This document shows, piece after piece, positions 9,144 to 18,303 of a stretch of DNA of 64,000 nt (position 1 is its first letter; each line of letters begins with the position of its first letter). Made by a program: the position numbers and the translations under genes. The stretch lies in the NCBI RefSeq assembly GCF_000013765.1, contig NC_007954.1:1240001-1304000 (forward strand), in the 5' to 3' direction. This DNA comes from Shewanella denitrificans OS217 (GTDB taxonomy: Bacteria; Pseudomonadota; Gammaproteobacteria; Enterobacterales; Shewanellaceae). The notes beneath the pieces were generated by a model, which was given only the letters and a program-made list of their open reading frames with translations, was not told where the DNA came from and did not search any database.

Positions 9144-9504
9144 TTTGTTTCCTTGGCATTATTAAATGTTGCCCTTCAATGGGGCTTGGATACAGTTTTA
9201 GATAAAAGCAATTGGTGCTATCCATCACAATGGGCAACACAATAAAACATCAATTTATCGCGCATTCTTCTGCACACTATGTTAATGCCAAAGCGCTAAT
9301 GTTAACAAGGCACAAGAGCTGTATTTACTGATTAAATAGCCCTTAAACTGGCAATTTATGTAACCAAAAATGTAAATCATCAATCCTGAGTAAATTTAAA
9401 GCAAACACAAGGCTTTGTCTTTGTCGCCTTGGGCCTCATAATGACAGCTTATTAGCTCCCGCCTATGCGGGGATGGGATAAGCAACAAATTAGGTATTAT
9501 TACA
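9144..9504. other. intergenic region between divergent genes
   Basis: About 360 AT-rich bases between the divergently transcribed M13 peptidase and rsuA genes. Promoters for both must lie here, but no convincing -35/-10 pair, operator or RNA element was seen. Confidence 0.5.
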
Positions 9505-10194
9505 GTGCGTTTAGATAAGTTTATTACTGAAGCCTCTGAGCTCAGTCGTTCGTTAGCCAAGAAAGCCCTGCATCGCGGTGATGTGACCTGCGATGGTGTG
9601 ATTGTGAAGGACTCAGGTTTTAAAGTGGAGCCAGGCACAAAAGTGTGTCTTGAAGGGCGAGAGTTATCCCTATTTGGTGTGCGTTACCTGATGCTCAATA
9701 AGCCAGTCGACACCATTTGTTCAACCATAGATGAAGTTTATCCTTCAGTGCTAAGTCTGATAGATGTTGAGAAGGCAAGCAATTTACACATAGCAGGGCG
9801 CTTAGATGCGGACACTACGGGCTTAGTGTTAATCACTAGCGATGGCCAATGGTCTCACAGAGCCACATCACCGAAAAAAGATTGTGGTAAGCGTTATTTA
9901 GTGGAAGTGGCTGAGCCACTAGATGAGAGTTTGATTGAAACCTTTGCTGAAGGCATAGCCCTGAGAAACGAAGATGGCTTAACTAAACCCGCCACGCTTG
10001 AGATTATCGATAGCCATCATGCCAGACTCACAATCACAGAAGGTAAGTACCATCAGGTAAAACGCATGTTTGCCGCGACGGGCAACGCGGTGATTAATTT
10101 ACACCGTGAGTGTGTTGGTAGCATTGAACTTGACCCCGGGCTTGCCTTAGGCGAGTGGCGTTATCTCACTCAAGCCGAAATCGATTCGATTTAA
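9505..10194 (+). CDS. rsuA: 16S rRNA pseudouridine(516) synthase
   Basis: RsuA isomerises U516 of 16S rRNA to pseudouridine. The 229-residue length matches E. coli RsuA (231). Seen: an N-terminal S4 RNA-binding domain (MRLDKFITEASELSRSLAKKA), the MLNKP motif, catalytic Asp in GRLDADTTGLVL, and KYHQVKRMFAATGN near the C-terminus. The start is GTG at 9505; no longer in-frame start gives a better match and the MRLDKFI beginning is as in the family. The ribosome-binding site is weak. The gene stands alone. Confidence 0.93.
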   Translation: MRLDKFITEASELSRSLAKKALHRGDVTCDGVIVKDSGFKVEPGTKVCLEGRELSLFGVRYLMLNKPVDTICSTIDEVYPSVLSLIDVEKASNLHIAGRLDADTTGLVLITSDGQWSHRATSPKKDCGKRYLVEVAEPLDESLIETFAEGIALRNEDGLTKPATLEIIDSHHARLTITEGKYHQVKRMFAATGNAVINLHRECVGSIELDPGLALGEWRYLTQAEIDSI

Positions 10195-10908
10195 CGGCCT
10201 TAGAACCTAGAACCTAGGACTTAGAATCTAAAACCTAAGTCCTAGGATCAAGTTTAATCTCTGAGGCTTATCTCACCACTGATGGTATTCAATTTTGCTC
10301 AGCAGTAAATGGACTGACATCGACATCGCTCGATACTCCCTCTGCGCATATCAATAAATACGCCGACATCAAAACCTGCAAGTTTGAGTCTTGGGCGTCA
10401 TCACAGTCTCTCAAACGGGTTATCCATTTATTGCTGTTTTTTTATTAGACATAGGCTACAGCTAAACAGGTGTACAAAGGCTGCAAATATTGTTGTTTTA
10501 GTCAGGTATCACCGGGTCAAAATTGCTAATGTTTTACAAAATCTTCTTGCTTGCGCTCATTTTAATGATGTTGTTTGGCATCAACATTCAACAATGTATC
10601 TTTATGTTTAGGCGTTTGCTGATTTTTTGAGGTGAAAGTTTACATTTTCTGTTGAAAGCCCTGTTAATGCAGAACATAATTAACAGCTACTTGTTTAAAT
10701 TAGGAAAAATTTTTATTGAAAACCTCTCTTCATTTATTGGTACTGCTGCCGCTATTAAACAGAGTTAGGCAGCTTGTCATAAAAACTTCACCGAATTATT
10801 TTCCCATCGTTTGATTTGTGATTGAGCTATTTTTACGTTTGACAACTATATTTACCCAAGCAACTTTACAATCTATCCCATCTTAGATAAAAAAATTAAG
10901 GATATTTG
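10195..10908. other. long intergenic region upstream of the chemoreceptor gene
   Basis: About 710 bases. Apart from the repeat at its start, it is AT-rich with short homopolymer runs and no supported gene; a possible 75-codon frame beginning with TTG at 10384 lacks a binding site. No c-di-GMP riboswitch, which often precedes chemoreceptor genes in this group, was recognised. Confidence 0.5.
10199..10246. repeat. AGAACCT-type short repeat with 12-bp inverted repeat
   Basis: Directly after the rsuA stop, heptamer-like units (AGAACCT) grade into a perfect 12-bp inverted repeat, CCTAGGACTTAG at 10213-10224 and its complement at 10235-10246. No T-run follows, so it is not a classic terminator. 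Confidence 0.75.
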
Positions 10909-12771
10909 ATGCTAATACGCTCAAAATTAATGCTCAGTGCCGCCGTATCAATTGGCGCATTAATTGCCATGTTTGCTTTGCAGCAATATTCAAACAGTCA
11001 ACAGGCTCAGCTCACTTCAGCAGAACTCAATGTCAGCGAAATCGATCTTAAAGTACTCAATTTACGTAAAGAAGAGAAAGATTTTCTGTCCCGACTTGAC
11101 ATGGCTCATGTGGAGAAACACCAAAAGCATGTGTTAGAAATTAAGCAATTGGCGCAAGACATTACCAAGGCATTGAACGCTCATGATATCCCAATAACGG
11201 CGTTGTCCAGCTTATTAACCAGCGTGGGTCATTACCAAAGCATTTTTGCTGAAATCGTGGCCTTACAGTCTGAAATTGGTCTCACGCCAAAATCTGGGCT
11301 CTACGGTAACTTAAGGGATAAAGTTCACGAGATAGAGCAAATTTTAGACACCGCAGATCAAGAGCGATTAACTGTGATCATGTTGCAGTTAAGGCGCAAT
11401 GAAAAAGACTTTATGTTGCGAAGAGACTTAGGCTATGTGGATAAATTCAACACTAACGTCAGCCTATTTAAAACAGCCGCATCTTTATCCAGCTTAGACA
11501 GTGGCCGTGTTGCTCAATTAACCAGTCTGATGGATAAATATCAGCAAGCCTTTATTATCCTTACGGAAAAAGAGCGTCAGTTTGGTATGACGCCAAATGA
11601 TGGCAAGATGGCGGTACTGCGCGATGCTATCCATCAAACTGAAGCCGATATCGATGCGCTGCAATCCCAGACAAAAAGTGCCATTAAGGATGCTGGAGAA
11701 AGGGGATTTCTGTTTGGGGTTGCTATCTTCATTCTCATTGCAGCGGCCTTGTCAGTGGCAACGTATTTGATTATCCGCAGCATTATCGACCCAGTTGATA
11801 AAATTACCAACATTATTAGTCAAATAGAAAAAACTAAAGATTTGACCCTGAGATGTGATGCTTCAAGCGATGATGAATTAGCGCGTATTGCACTGCATTT
11901 TAATCATATGGTGGAGAGTTTTCAGAAATTAATTGAACAGGTTAATGAGTCTGTCTCAGCCATGAACCAGTCCTGTAATGAATTGTCTGTCAATGCATCA
12001 GCCGCGTCTAAGGGCATGGCCAAGCAGCTCAACGAGACAGACATGGTGGCCACGGCAATTACCGAAATGGGCTCCACCATTGATGAAATTGCCAATAATA
12101 CTGAGCTTGCGGCAGCCAAAGCCAGTCAAACTCATGAAAATGCCCAGAGTGGCCTGCAGAGCGTCGAGCAAACCATAAGTAAAATTCAGCAATTGTCGGC
12201 ACAGCTTAATGATTCATCTCGAGTGGTATCGGAACTCGAGCAAGACAGTAAGACTATAGGCAGTGTGCTCGATGTTATTCGTGGCATCGCCGAACAGACC
12301 AATTTGCTGGCTTTAAATGCTGCCATTGAAGCGGCAAGGGCAGGCGAGCAAGGCCGCGGGTTTGCTGTGGTCGCCGACGAGGTGAGAAATCTCGCGATGC
12401 GCACTCAATCGTCCACGGCGCAGATTTCCGCCATCACCCAAACCTTGCAGACTCGTACTCGCTCAATTGTGCAGTTAATGGAAGTGAGTCAGCAGCAGGG
12501 CAGTGACAGTGCAGAGCAAGCCGCCGGTGCTGGCCGTCTACTAAAGCAGATAAACGATGATGTCACCAACATCATGGACATGAGCACTCAGATAGCGGCG
12601 GCCATTGAGGAGCAAAGCATGGTGTCAGCCGAAGTGAATAAGAACGTGGTAGTTATTCGGGATATTGCCGATGATTCCTCGCAAACGGCGGCTAAGAATG
12701 CAGCCTCTTCAGAAGATGTCAGACAAAGAGCGGCTAGCCTAAGTGCTGCTGTGAGCAAGTTCAAAGTGTGA
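10909..12771 (+). CDS. methyl-accepting chemotaxis protein with HBM-type sensor
   Basis: A 620-residue transmembrane chemoreceptor. Seen: a membrane segment near residues 8-27, a long helical periplasmic region with two related motifs, LRKEEKDFLSRLD near 54 and LRRNEKDFMLRRD near 163, typical of helical bimodular (HBM) sensors, a second membrane segment near 270-290, a HAMP linker, and the cytoplasmic signalling tip with EQTNLLALNAAIEAARAGEQ. The two sensor motifs suggest two ligand modules; McpS-like HBM receptors bind organic acids, but the ligand here cannot be told. ATG at 10909 is chosen over the TTG just upstream because AAGGAT sits at proper spacing. A terminator follows. Confidence 0.92.
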   Translation: MLIRSKLMLSAAVSIGALIAMFALQQYSNSQQAQLTSAELNVSEIDLKVLNLRKEEKDFLSRLDMAHVEKHQKHVLEIKQLAQDITKALNAHDIPITALSSLLTSVGHYQSIFAEIVALQSEIGLTPKSGLYGNLRDKVHEIEQILDTADQERLTVIMLQLRRNEKDFMLRRDLGYVDKFNTNVSLFKTAASLSSLDSGRVAQLTSLMDKYQQAFIILTEKERQFGMTPNDGKMAVLRDAIHQTEADIDALQSQTKSAIKDAGERGFLFGVAIFILIAAALSVATYLIIRSIIDPVDKITNIISQIEKTKDLTLRCDASSDDELARIALHFNHMVESFQKLIEQVNESVSAMNQSCNELSVNASAASKGMAKQLNETDMVATAITEMGSTIDEIANNTELAAAKASQTHENAQSGLQSVEQTISKIQQLSAQLNDSSRVVSELEQDSKTIGSVLDVIRGIAEQTNLLALNAAIEAARAGEQGRGFAVVADEVRNLAMRTQSSTAQISAITQTLQTRTRSIVQLMEVSQQQGSDSAEQAAGAGRLLKQINDDVTNIMDMSTQIAAAIEEQSMVSAEVNKNVVVIRDIADDSSQTAAKNAASSEDVRQRAASLSAAVSKFKV

Positions 12772-12796
12772 TCCGGCATTGCTGTATTAAGATTAG

Positions 12797-12827
12797 AAAA
12801 ATGCCTGCGATAAGCAGGCATTTTTTA
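12797..12827. terminator. hairpin terminator after chemoreceptor gene
   Basis: AAAATGCCTGC pairs with GCAGGCATTTT around GATAA, followed by T-rich sequence. Confidence 0.88.
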
Positions 12828-12837
12828 TGGCAATCCC

Positions 12838-12886
12838 AATTAACAATTAACAATTAACAATTAACAATTAACAATTAACAATTAAC
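12838..12886. repeat. 7-bp tandem repeat, seven copies
   Basis: Seven exact copies of AATTAAC in tandem, between the chemoreceptor terminator and the 3' end of rpiA. Degenerate units (CACTAACCGTTAA) follow. Confidence 0.95.
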
Positions 12887-12905
12887 CACTAACCGTTAAA
12901 AGGTA

Positions 12906-13565
12906 CTAGTTTGTTGATGTCTTTACGCCATCAGGGGTACCCATTAACAGTATATCAGCGCCGCGATTGGCGAACAGACCATTGGTGACTACGCCTACGA
13001 TGGCATTGATTTGAGTTTCTAACGCCTTAGGGTTCAATATTTTAAGGTTGTATACGTCTAAAATCACATTGCCATTGTCTGTGATGACCCCTTGACGATA
13101 GACGGGATCGCCGCCCAATTTTACCAGCTCACGAGCAACATAAGAGCGCGCCATAGGAATGACTTCAACCGGTAAGGGGAACTGACCTAACACGTCGACT
13201 TGCTTGGTATTGTCCACGATGCAAATAAATTTATCGGCCACTGCGGCGACGATTTTTTCACGGGTAAGGGCTGCGCCGCCGCCTTTGATCATGTCCATAT
13301 GGGCATTGATTTCATCGGCACCATCCACATAAATCGATAGTTCAGACACTTCATTTAAGTCAAACACATCAATGCCTAAGGCTTTCATTTTCTCAGTGGA
13401 AGCGACGGAGCTCGATACCGCACCCTTGATATTGTGCTTCATTGTGGCTAATGCATCGATGAAATGATTAACCGTTGAGCCAGTGCCAACGCCAACTATG
13501 CTGTCTACTTCAACGTATTTAAGTGCAGCCCAACCGGCGGCTTTTTTCATTTCATCTTGTGTCAT
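12906..13565 (-). CDS. rpiA: ribose-5-phosphate isomerase A
   Basis: RpiA interconverts ribose 5-phosphate and ribulose 5-phosphate. The 219-residue protein matches E. coli RpiA in length and almost throughout: [15 protein letters not shown] for phosphate binding, [18 protein letters not shown] with catalytic Asp, [14 protein letters not shown] and [10 protein letters not shown]. The ATG at 13565 is chosen because AGAGGAA precedes it and the protein then begins [15 protein letters not shown] as in the family; nine further upstream codons are in frame but would cover the binding site. Monocistronic. Confidence 0.95.
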
Positions 13566-13673
13566 GGGAGTTCCTCTTTGCCCTCGGGGCAAGGTGATAA
13601 AAATTGCTGTGATTATAATGAAAACAACGGCTAAATAATATGAACAAGATCCAAGAAACAGTGTTTGCTGGTA

Positions 13674-14489
13674 TCACTGCTTGGATGAGTCTTGCCCATT
13701 ATCATACAGGCCCGCCTGTTTGAATGCCGTCAGTACCCGATTATTAATATCGCTGGCAAATTTTCGCTCTAATCTGACATCCATCACATAGGCTTTAATG
13801 GTCAGCGAGATTAAATGCTGGCCGAAGCTGTGATCTGTACCGAGTATTACCCTGATGGGTTTGTTCAAAAAGGTATAAGGCGAGCACTGGGTGGCTTCCC
13901 TTGCAAGGGCGCAAGCATGATTATGATCCACATTCACTGGCAACTTAAAATTGATCACCACCATCTCATCTAAAGCGCCGCTATTAGAATTTGAAACCGC
14001 AGTTTTTAAGGCTTCAGCGTTTGGCACCATAACAGTGTTATCATCGAATGTCCTAAGCCAAGTGACACTCCATTCAAGCTTTATCACTTCACCATAGTGG
14101 CCCGAGAGTGTCACCATGTCACCGACGCGATAGGGGGGATTTAGCATAATAATAAAGCCCGCAATCATATTCTTAGCCGGCTCTTGGGTGGCTAAACCTA
14201 TGACTATACTGATTGAGCCAATAACCGCGAGTACTAAGTTTTCATGGGGGTCGAGTATGCCTATGATGGCGTAAGCGATAACAGCGCCCCAGACAAACAA
14301 GCGAATAAAGGGGTAGAGGCGACTCAAGAATAAGCGGTATTTTGGCAGTTTTAGGGTTAATTTTACCAAGGCATATTGGGCTAAGACTAAAAATAACCAG
14401 GCCAGTGCACAGATGATAAGCACCGCCAGCAATTTCTCCCAAGAGATAATCTCTAGCATGGCTTGTAATGCTTTACGTGAGTCTTCCAT
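13674..14489 (-). CDS. MscS-family mechanosensitive channel
   Basis: A 271-residue small-conductance channel homologue. Seen: two hydrophobic helices (about residues 18-45 and 63-80), then the pore-lining third helix VLAVIGSISIVIGLATQEPAKNMIAG with small-residue pattern, and the beta domain RVGDMVTLSGHYGEVIKLEWSVTWLRTFDDNTVMVPN that is diagnostic of MscS. Such channels release solutes on hypo-osmotic shock. It follows an ATPase-like gene by only nine bases on the same strand, so the two are probably co-transcribed. Confidence 0.88.
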   Translation of the reverse strand: MEDSRKALQAMLEIISWEKLLAVLIICALAWLFLVLAQYALVKLTLKLPKYRLFLSRLYPFIRLFVWGAVIAYAIIGILDPHENLVLAVIGSISIVIGLATQEPAKNMIAGFIIMLNPPYRVGDMVTLSGHYGEVIKLEWSVTWLRTFDDNTVMVPNAEALKTAVSNSNSGALDEMVVINFKLPVNVDHNHACALAREATQCSPYTFLNKPIRVILGTDHSFGQHLISLTIKAYVMDVRLERKFASDINNRVLTAFKQAGLYDNGQDSSKQ

Positions 14490-14498
14490 CGCTGCGCC

Positions 14499-15686
14499 TT
14501 ATTTAAACAGTTTATTGTTATTGACTAAATGACTGGCCACTATCTTGGTCAAGCAAGGGGGGACCCCATACTTGTGGGCCGCAAAATCATAATGTGAATA
14601 CTGCGCAAATAACATGCCTTGGCGACTTAAGTATTCAAGCTTTAGGCTGCTTTGCTCTATGCTAGCGGTGAAAATGTCACTATGTTGTCTGACACTTAAG
14701 CCGCCGTGGACATAGACTTCCGCCAAGGAAAATAAATCTTCATCTTTACATTGCTTAAGACTGCCAGTATCTAGCTCGCTTATTTCAGAAAAATACATGT
14801 TCTGACTGTCATCCAATTTAATGGCATCGAACAATAATAGCTTAGCTAATTTGGGCTGACCTGAGCTTGTCATATAAATCTGTTTGCAGGCCTGCTCACG
14901 CAATTCTGCCTCTTCTTCTGTGGTCAGCAGCTCAAGCTCATTCAAATATTGATGGATAAGCTCTGTGGTTTCATCCAAGGTAAAATAATCGATTTTGATC
15001 ACAAATTTTATGTAATTGTTAATTTGGTATTGTGAGGTGAGTCGCTGCCAGGCGAAGGATTCACAGCCAAAGATCCAGCAATGCTGGGTCCGAGTCTCCA
15101 TTAATATGGTGGCCAAGGTGACAAGGGCCTGGTAATTACCCATTAGGCGTATCATCAGCTTGTGTAGATTATCTAAGATCATCACTTGGGCTGGCTGCTG
15201 CTTGATAAGCTTAATCGCTTGGGTAATGCTGTCGGGGGCTTGGTTAATGTTAAAGCAAGCATAGAGCTGAGCTATGGCTTCCTTAGGCGTTAGCGGGGCT
15301 TGATAAAAACTCATAAACCCTATGCTTACCCCAGGCTTTTGGCTTGCCACAAAGACACTCAGTAACGTGCTAAGGCCAGAGCCAAAAGGCGCCACGATAC
15401 AAGTTAGCTCGCCTTGGCCGTCTTGCCAGTTATCTAGGCTCTGTTGTAACTGCTCTAATTGCTCTTCACGGCCGATAAAAGATTTTTCAAATTCAGCCAA
15501 AGGAAAGCCTAGGGTTAAGCCGCATTGCATTAGTGAATAGGGAGGGCAGGTGAGTTTGGCTATGTCTTTAATTGAAAGCTTAGGCTTTTTCTTAGGATCA
15601 TCGTCTTTGGCGGGGGAAAACCAAAGGTGCCAACGACACAAAATAGCCTGGTAAATTTTACTGACTAGGGTAAAGGGGTTGTCCAT
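14499..15686 (-). CDS. AAA-type ATPase-like protein with degenerate P-loop
   Basis: A 395-residue protein with the layout of ORC/STAND-like AAA ATPases: FIGREEQLEQLQQSL near residue 70, a Walker A position reading APFGSGLSTLL near 100, and Walker B VMILDNLHKL near 165. The usual invariant Lys of Walker A is Leu and the first Gly is Ala, so ATP hydrolysis is doubtful. The rest is helical, without membrane segments. It is the first gene of a probable two-gene unit with the MscS channel, so it may act as a regulatory partner of the channel; that is inference. The exact family was not recognised. Confidence 0.7.
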   Translation of the reverse strand: MDNPFTLVSKIYQAILCRWHLWFSPAKDDDPKKKPKLSIKDIAKLTCPPYSLMQCGLTLGFPLAEFEKSFIGREEQLEQLQQSLDNWQDGQGELTCIVAPFGSGLSTLLSVFVASQKPGVSIGFMSFYQAPLTPKEAIAQLYACFNINQAPDSITQAIKLIKQQPAQVMILDNLHKLMIRLMGNYQALVTLATILMETRTQHCWIFGCESFAWQRLTSQYQINNYIKFVIKIDYFTLDETTELIHQYLNELELLTTEEEAELREQACKQIYMTSSGQPKLAKLLLFDAIKLDDSQNMYFSEISELDTGSLKQCKDEDLFSLAEVYVHGGLSVRQHSDIFTASIEQSSLKLEYLSRQGMLFAQYSHYDFAAHKYGVPPCLTKIVASHLVNNNKLFK

Positions 15687-15973
15687 TGCACTTCTCTATA
15701 TGATCAAGACAGTGTTTGCGTTGACTACAATATAGCATATTGAATTTAAAAGAATTGAAAACCAATGTCGTCTTAAGGCTGAAAAGTGTTTGTTGCAATT
15801 ACCCCCTTGTAAGATGAGTATTAGGTTTTGCTAAGACGCTCTGAAGTAATCAAAGTCATAATAATTCACTCGGGCTGCATTCAGCTTATTCCCTGCGTTT
15901 CAACAATATACTATACTCGAAATTGCCGGATGTCGGCGTGCATGATTATTCAATCAATTCAGTGAAGTCTTCA

Positions 15974-16870
15974 ATGAAAAATCGTCTTTTATCAAGTTCA
16001 TTACGCCGTGTATTAGTTAAGCCACTGGTACTCGGGGCAATATTATTTTGCCTATCCCCCCATATTTATGCAGCTCAACAAGAATTAGCCTCAACCAGTG
16101 GCATGCTGGTGGACTTAAATACCGATGAAGTCCTGTATGCCAGCAATCCAGACAGGGTAATGCCGATTGCGTCAGTCACTAAGTTGATGACCGCCATGGT
16201 CACCTTAGATGCCAAACTGCCTTTAGAACAAAAAATAAGCATAAAAATAAATGAAACCAAAGAGATGCGCAATGTCTATTCAAGGGTGCGTATAGGCAGT
16301 GAACTGTCTCGTAAGGACATGTTATTACTGGCATTGATGTCCTCTGAAAACCGCGCCGCCGCAAGTCTTGCGCATCATTATCCAGGGGGCTACGCCGCCT
16401 TCATTCGTGCCATGAATGACAAAGCCAAAGCCTTAGGGATGACGAAATCAAGTTTCGTTGAACCGACTGGATTGTCTCGTAAAAACGTCTCTAGCGCTAG
16501 AGACCTAGTTATGTTGCTCAAAGCCAGCGAAGGCTACCCTTTGTTGGGTGAGTTAAGCTCGACGGATAAGAAAACGGTGACCTTTAGCAATCCTTGGTAC
16601 AAGTTAGATTTTCGAAATTCCAATCGTTTAGTGTTTAAAAATGATTGGAACATACAATTAACCAAAACTGGTTTTACCAATGATGCTGGCCGCTGTCTTG
16701 TGATGCGCACCGAGATGAATAAGCGCCAGGTGGCCTTCGTGGTGCTGGATGCTTTCGGTAAGCTTACCCATCTGGCCGATGCCAATCGTTTACGTAATTG
16801 GCTTGAAACTGGCAAGGTAACGCAAATACCCACAGCGGCTAAACAATATAAGCAGCAGCGTCTTCGTTAA
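15974..16870 (+). CDS. pbpG: D-alanyl-D-alanine endopeptidase (penicillin-binding protein 7)
   Basis: PBP7 cuts D-Ala-meso-DAP cross-links in peptidoglycan. The 298-residue protein has a signal peptide ending near AAQQ, then the three serine-peptidase motifs of the S11 family: SVTK (Ser67, Lys70), SEN (124-126) and KTG (231-233). The ATG at 15974 gives a proper signal sequence (MKNRLLSSSLRRVLVKPLVL); an upstream TTG at 15923 is possible but would add 17 residues in front. A bidirectional terminator follows. Confidence 0.9.
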   Translation: MKNRLLSSSLRRVLVKPLVLGAILFCLSPHIYAAQQELASTSGMLVDLNTDEVLYASNPDRVMPIASVTKLMTAMVTLDAKLPLEQKISIKINETKEMRNVYSRVRIGSELSRKDMLLLALMSSENRAAASLAHHYPGGYAAFIRAMNDKAKALGMTKSSFVEPTGLSRKNVSSARDLVMLLKASEGYPLLGELSSTDKKTVTFSNPWYKLDFRNSNRLVFKNDWNIQLTKTGFTNDAGRCLVMRTEMNKRQVAFVVLDAFGKLTHLADANRLRNWLETGKVTQIPTAAKQYKQQRLR

Positions 16871-16901
16871 ATAATGAGTGATTAATCATTATCGATTAAA
16901 G

Positions 16902-16940
16902 AAAAGGCCCAAGTTTATTAATAGAAACTTGGGCCTTTTT
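16902..16940. terminator. bidirectional hairpin terminator
   Basis: AAAAGGCCCAAGTTT pairs with AAACTTGGGCCTTTT around an 8-base loop; it serves pbpG on one strand and the phospholipase gene on the other. Confidence 0.92.
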
Positions 16941-16951
16941 TTTAGCTTTAG

Positions 16952-18208
16952 TTACTTAAAATGTTGCATCAGGCTGGCGTTCACCGCATCGGCAATTACC
17001 TTATGGGTTTTTGTCGTCGGGTGGGTGACGTCCCAAAACACATAAGTGTCAGAGCCATAGGTTGCACAGTCGTTTCGCAGTGAATGGCTGTGCAGATAGT
17101 CAGAGGATGAGCTGCGATTGATGTCTAAGCAAGAGTCTGTGGTATTGCGTAATCCAAAACTTGCAGGATTAGAGACCATATCGGCCAGCAAAGTCTCGGT
17201 ATCGAATAACTGGATATTGATCCCGCGGTTCTGCATGGTCGCCACTTGTTGGCTGGCGAAGGCGTTAAAGGTGTCTATCTTGGCTTTCACTATCGCCGCT
17301 TCGCCTGGCGCACTGTACTTAAACTGCGGCGCTATGGTGGCGTCCGGTAAATTTAACACCAAAATGTTTTGTGCCCCATTGGCTTCCAGGGTTTCCAGCG
17401 CTTGTTTAAAATCTGCCGTAACGGCACTGGCTGAGCGGCCATAGTTAAGGAAATCATTCAAGCCAAACTCCAAGGTAAACAAGGTCTTGGCTGGATCATA
17501 ATTGTTCGCGTAATTCATGTATTGGATATAGGACTTAACCTGATCTAACACCCCTGAGAGCAGCACATATTGAGTCGAGCCAGCAGCGCCGCCTATGGCC
17601 CAGTTATAGAGAGGCAGCTGTTGCTGTTTGGCTAAATACTCAGTCCATACTAGGCCGTTGCTGAAATGACCTAAGAACCAGGCATTATCATTGGGGAACA
17701 GCCACTGGCTGGCATTATAGATATTACCTGTGTCTGAGATACTGTCACCAAAGCTGACCATCTTATCCACAGTTGGAGTCACGCTGCTGGTGTTGCTCCA
17801 AATACTGTGGTTATAGGACCAGCGATTATCGGCAGCAAAATAGGTGATATCGGCCTGTGGGTGGTTTGCGCCTAAGGTCTGCTGACAGCGCTGTGCGATA
17901 GTGTTTTGAGATTCATTGGTGTAGAACATATTTTTAAATGACACAGCGCTATACCAATAGCCAGTTAACTTAAAATAACTGCCATTGCTATTGCGGGCCC
18001 ATTCCCAATCGGTGGACGGGTCGTCATGACTCGATTGTGGCCTGAACCAACACCTGACATAGGTATAGGTTTGCTGGGCTTGCACACTGGAAACGGATAG
18101 TTGCGCAGTGTCGGCAGCCGATTTGGTGGCCGCCATGGCAGAGGCTGGTAGAAGCGAGCACATGAGTGCGGGCAAGAGGTATTGAGTTAATATGAGTCGT
18201 TTTTTCAT
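16952..18208 (-). CDS. thermolabile-haemolysin-like GDSL phospholipase/lipase
   Basis: A 418-residue secreted SGNH/GDSL hydrolase. Seen: signal peptide to about residue 27, an N-terminal domain with YTYVRCWFRP and DPSTDWEWARN, then the catalytic blocks VSFGDSISDTGN (Ser156), GGAAGSTQ, LEFGLNDF and DVTHPTTKTH near 395 carrying the Asp/His pair. This arrangement follows the Vibrio thermolabile haemolysin (lecithin-dependent haemolysin), a phospholipase A2/lysophospholipase. It lies 95 bp downstream of the lipase foldase gene on the same strand, so lipolytic functions are grouped. Confidence 0.9.
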   Translation of the reverse strand: MKKRLILTQYLLPALMCSLLPASAMAATKSAADTAQLSVSSVQAQQTYTYVRCWFRPQSSHDDPSTDWEWARNSNGSYFKLTGYWYSAVSFKNMFYTNESQNTIAQRCQQTLGANHPQADITYFAADNRWSYNHSIWSNTSSVTPTVDKMVSFGDSISDTGNIYNASQWLFPNDNAWFLGHFSNGLVWTEYLAKQQQLPLYNWAIGGAAGSTQYVLLSGVLDQVKSYIQYMNYANNYDPAKTLFTLEFGLNDFLNYGRSASAVTADFKQALETLEANGAQNILVLNLPDATIAPQFKYSAPGEAAIVKAKIDTFNAFASQQVATMQNRGINIQLFDTETLLADMVSNPASFGLRNTTDSCLDINRSSSSDYLHSHSLRNDCATYGSDTYVFWDVTHPTTKTHKVIADAVNASLMQHFK

Positions 18209-18303
18209 GAGTGACCTTTAGGTTAGTTTGAGTCATGTTGGACTTTGCTGTGAACAATGAGCGAGTGCTTCGCTTCTTATTGTGTATTTCGGTATTTAGT
18301 CGC

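Noticed and set aside
10384..10611. 75-codon frame before the chemoreceptor gene
   Set aside because: TTG start, no binding site, no protein-like pattern in an AT-rich gap.
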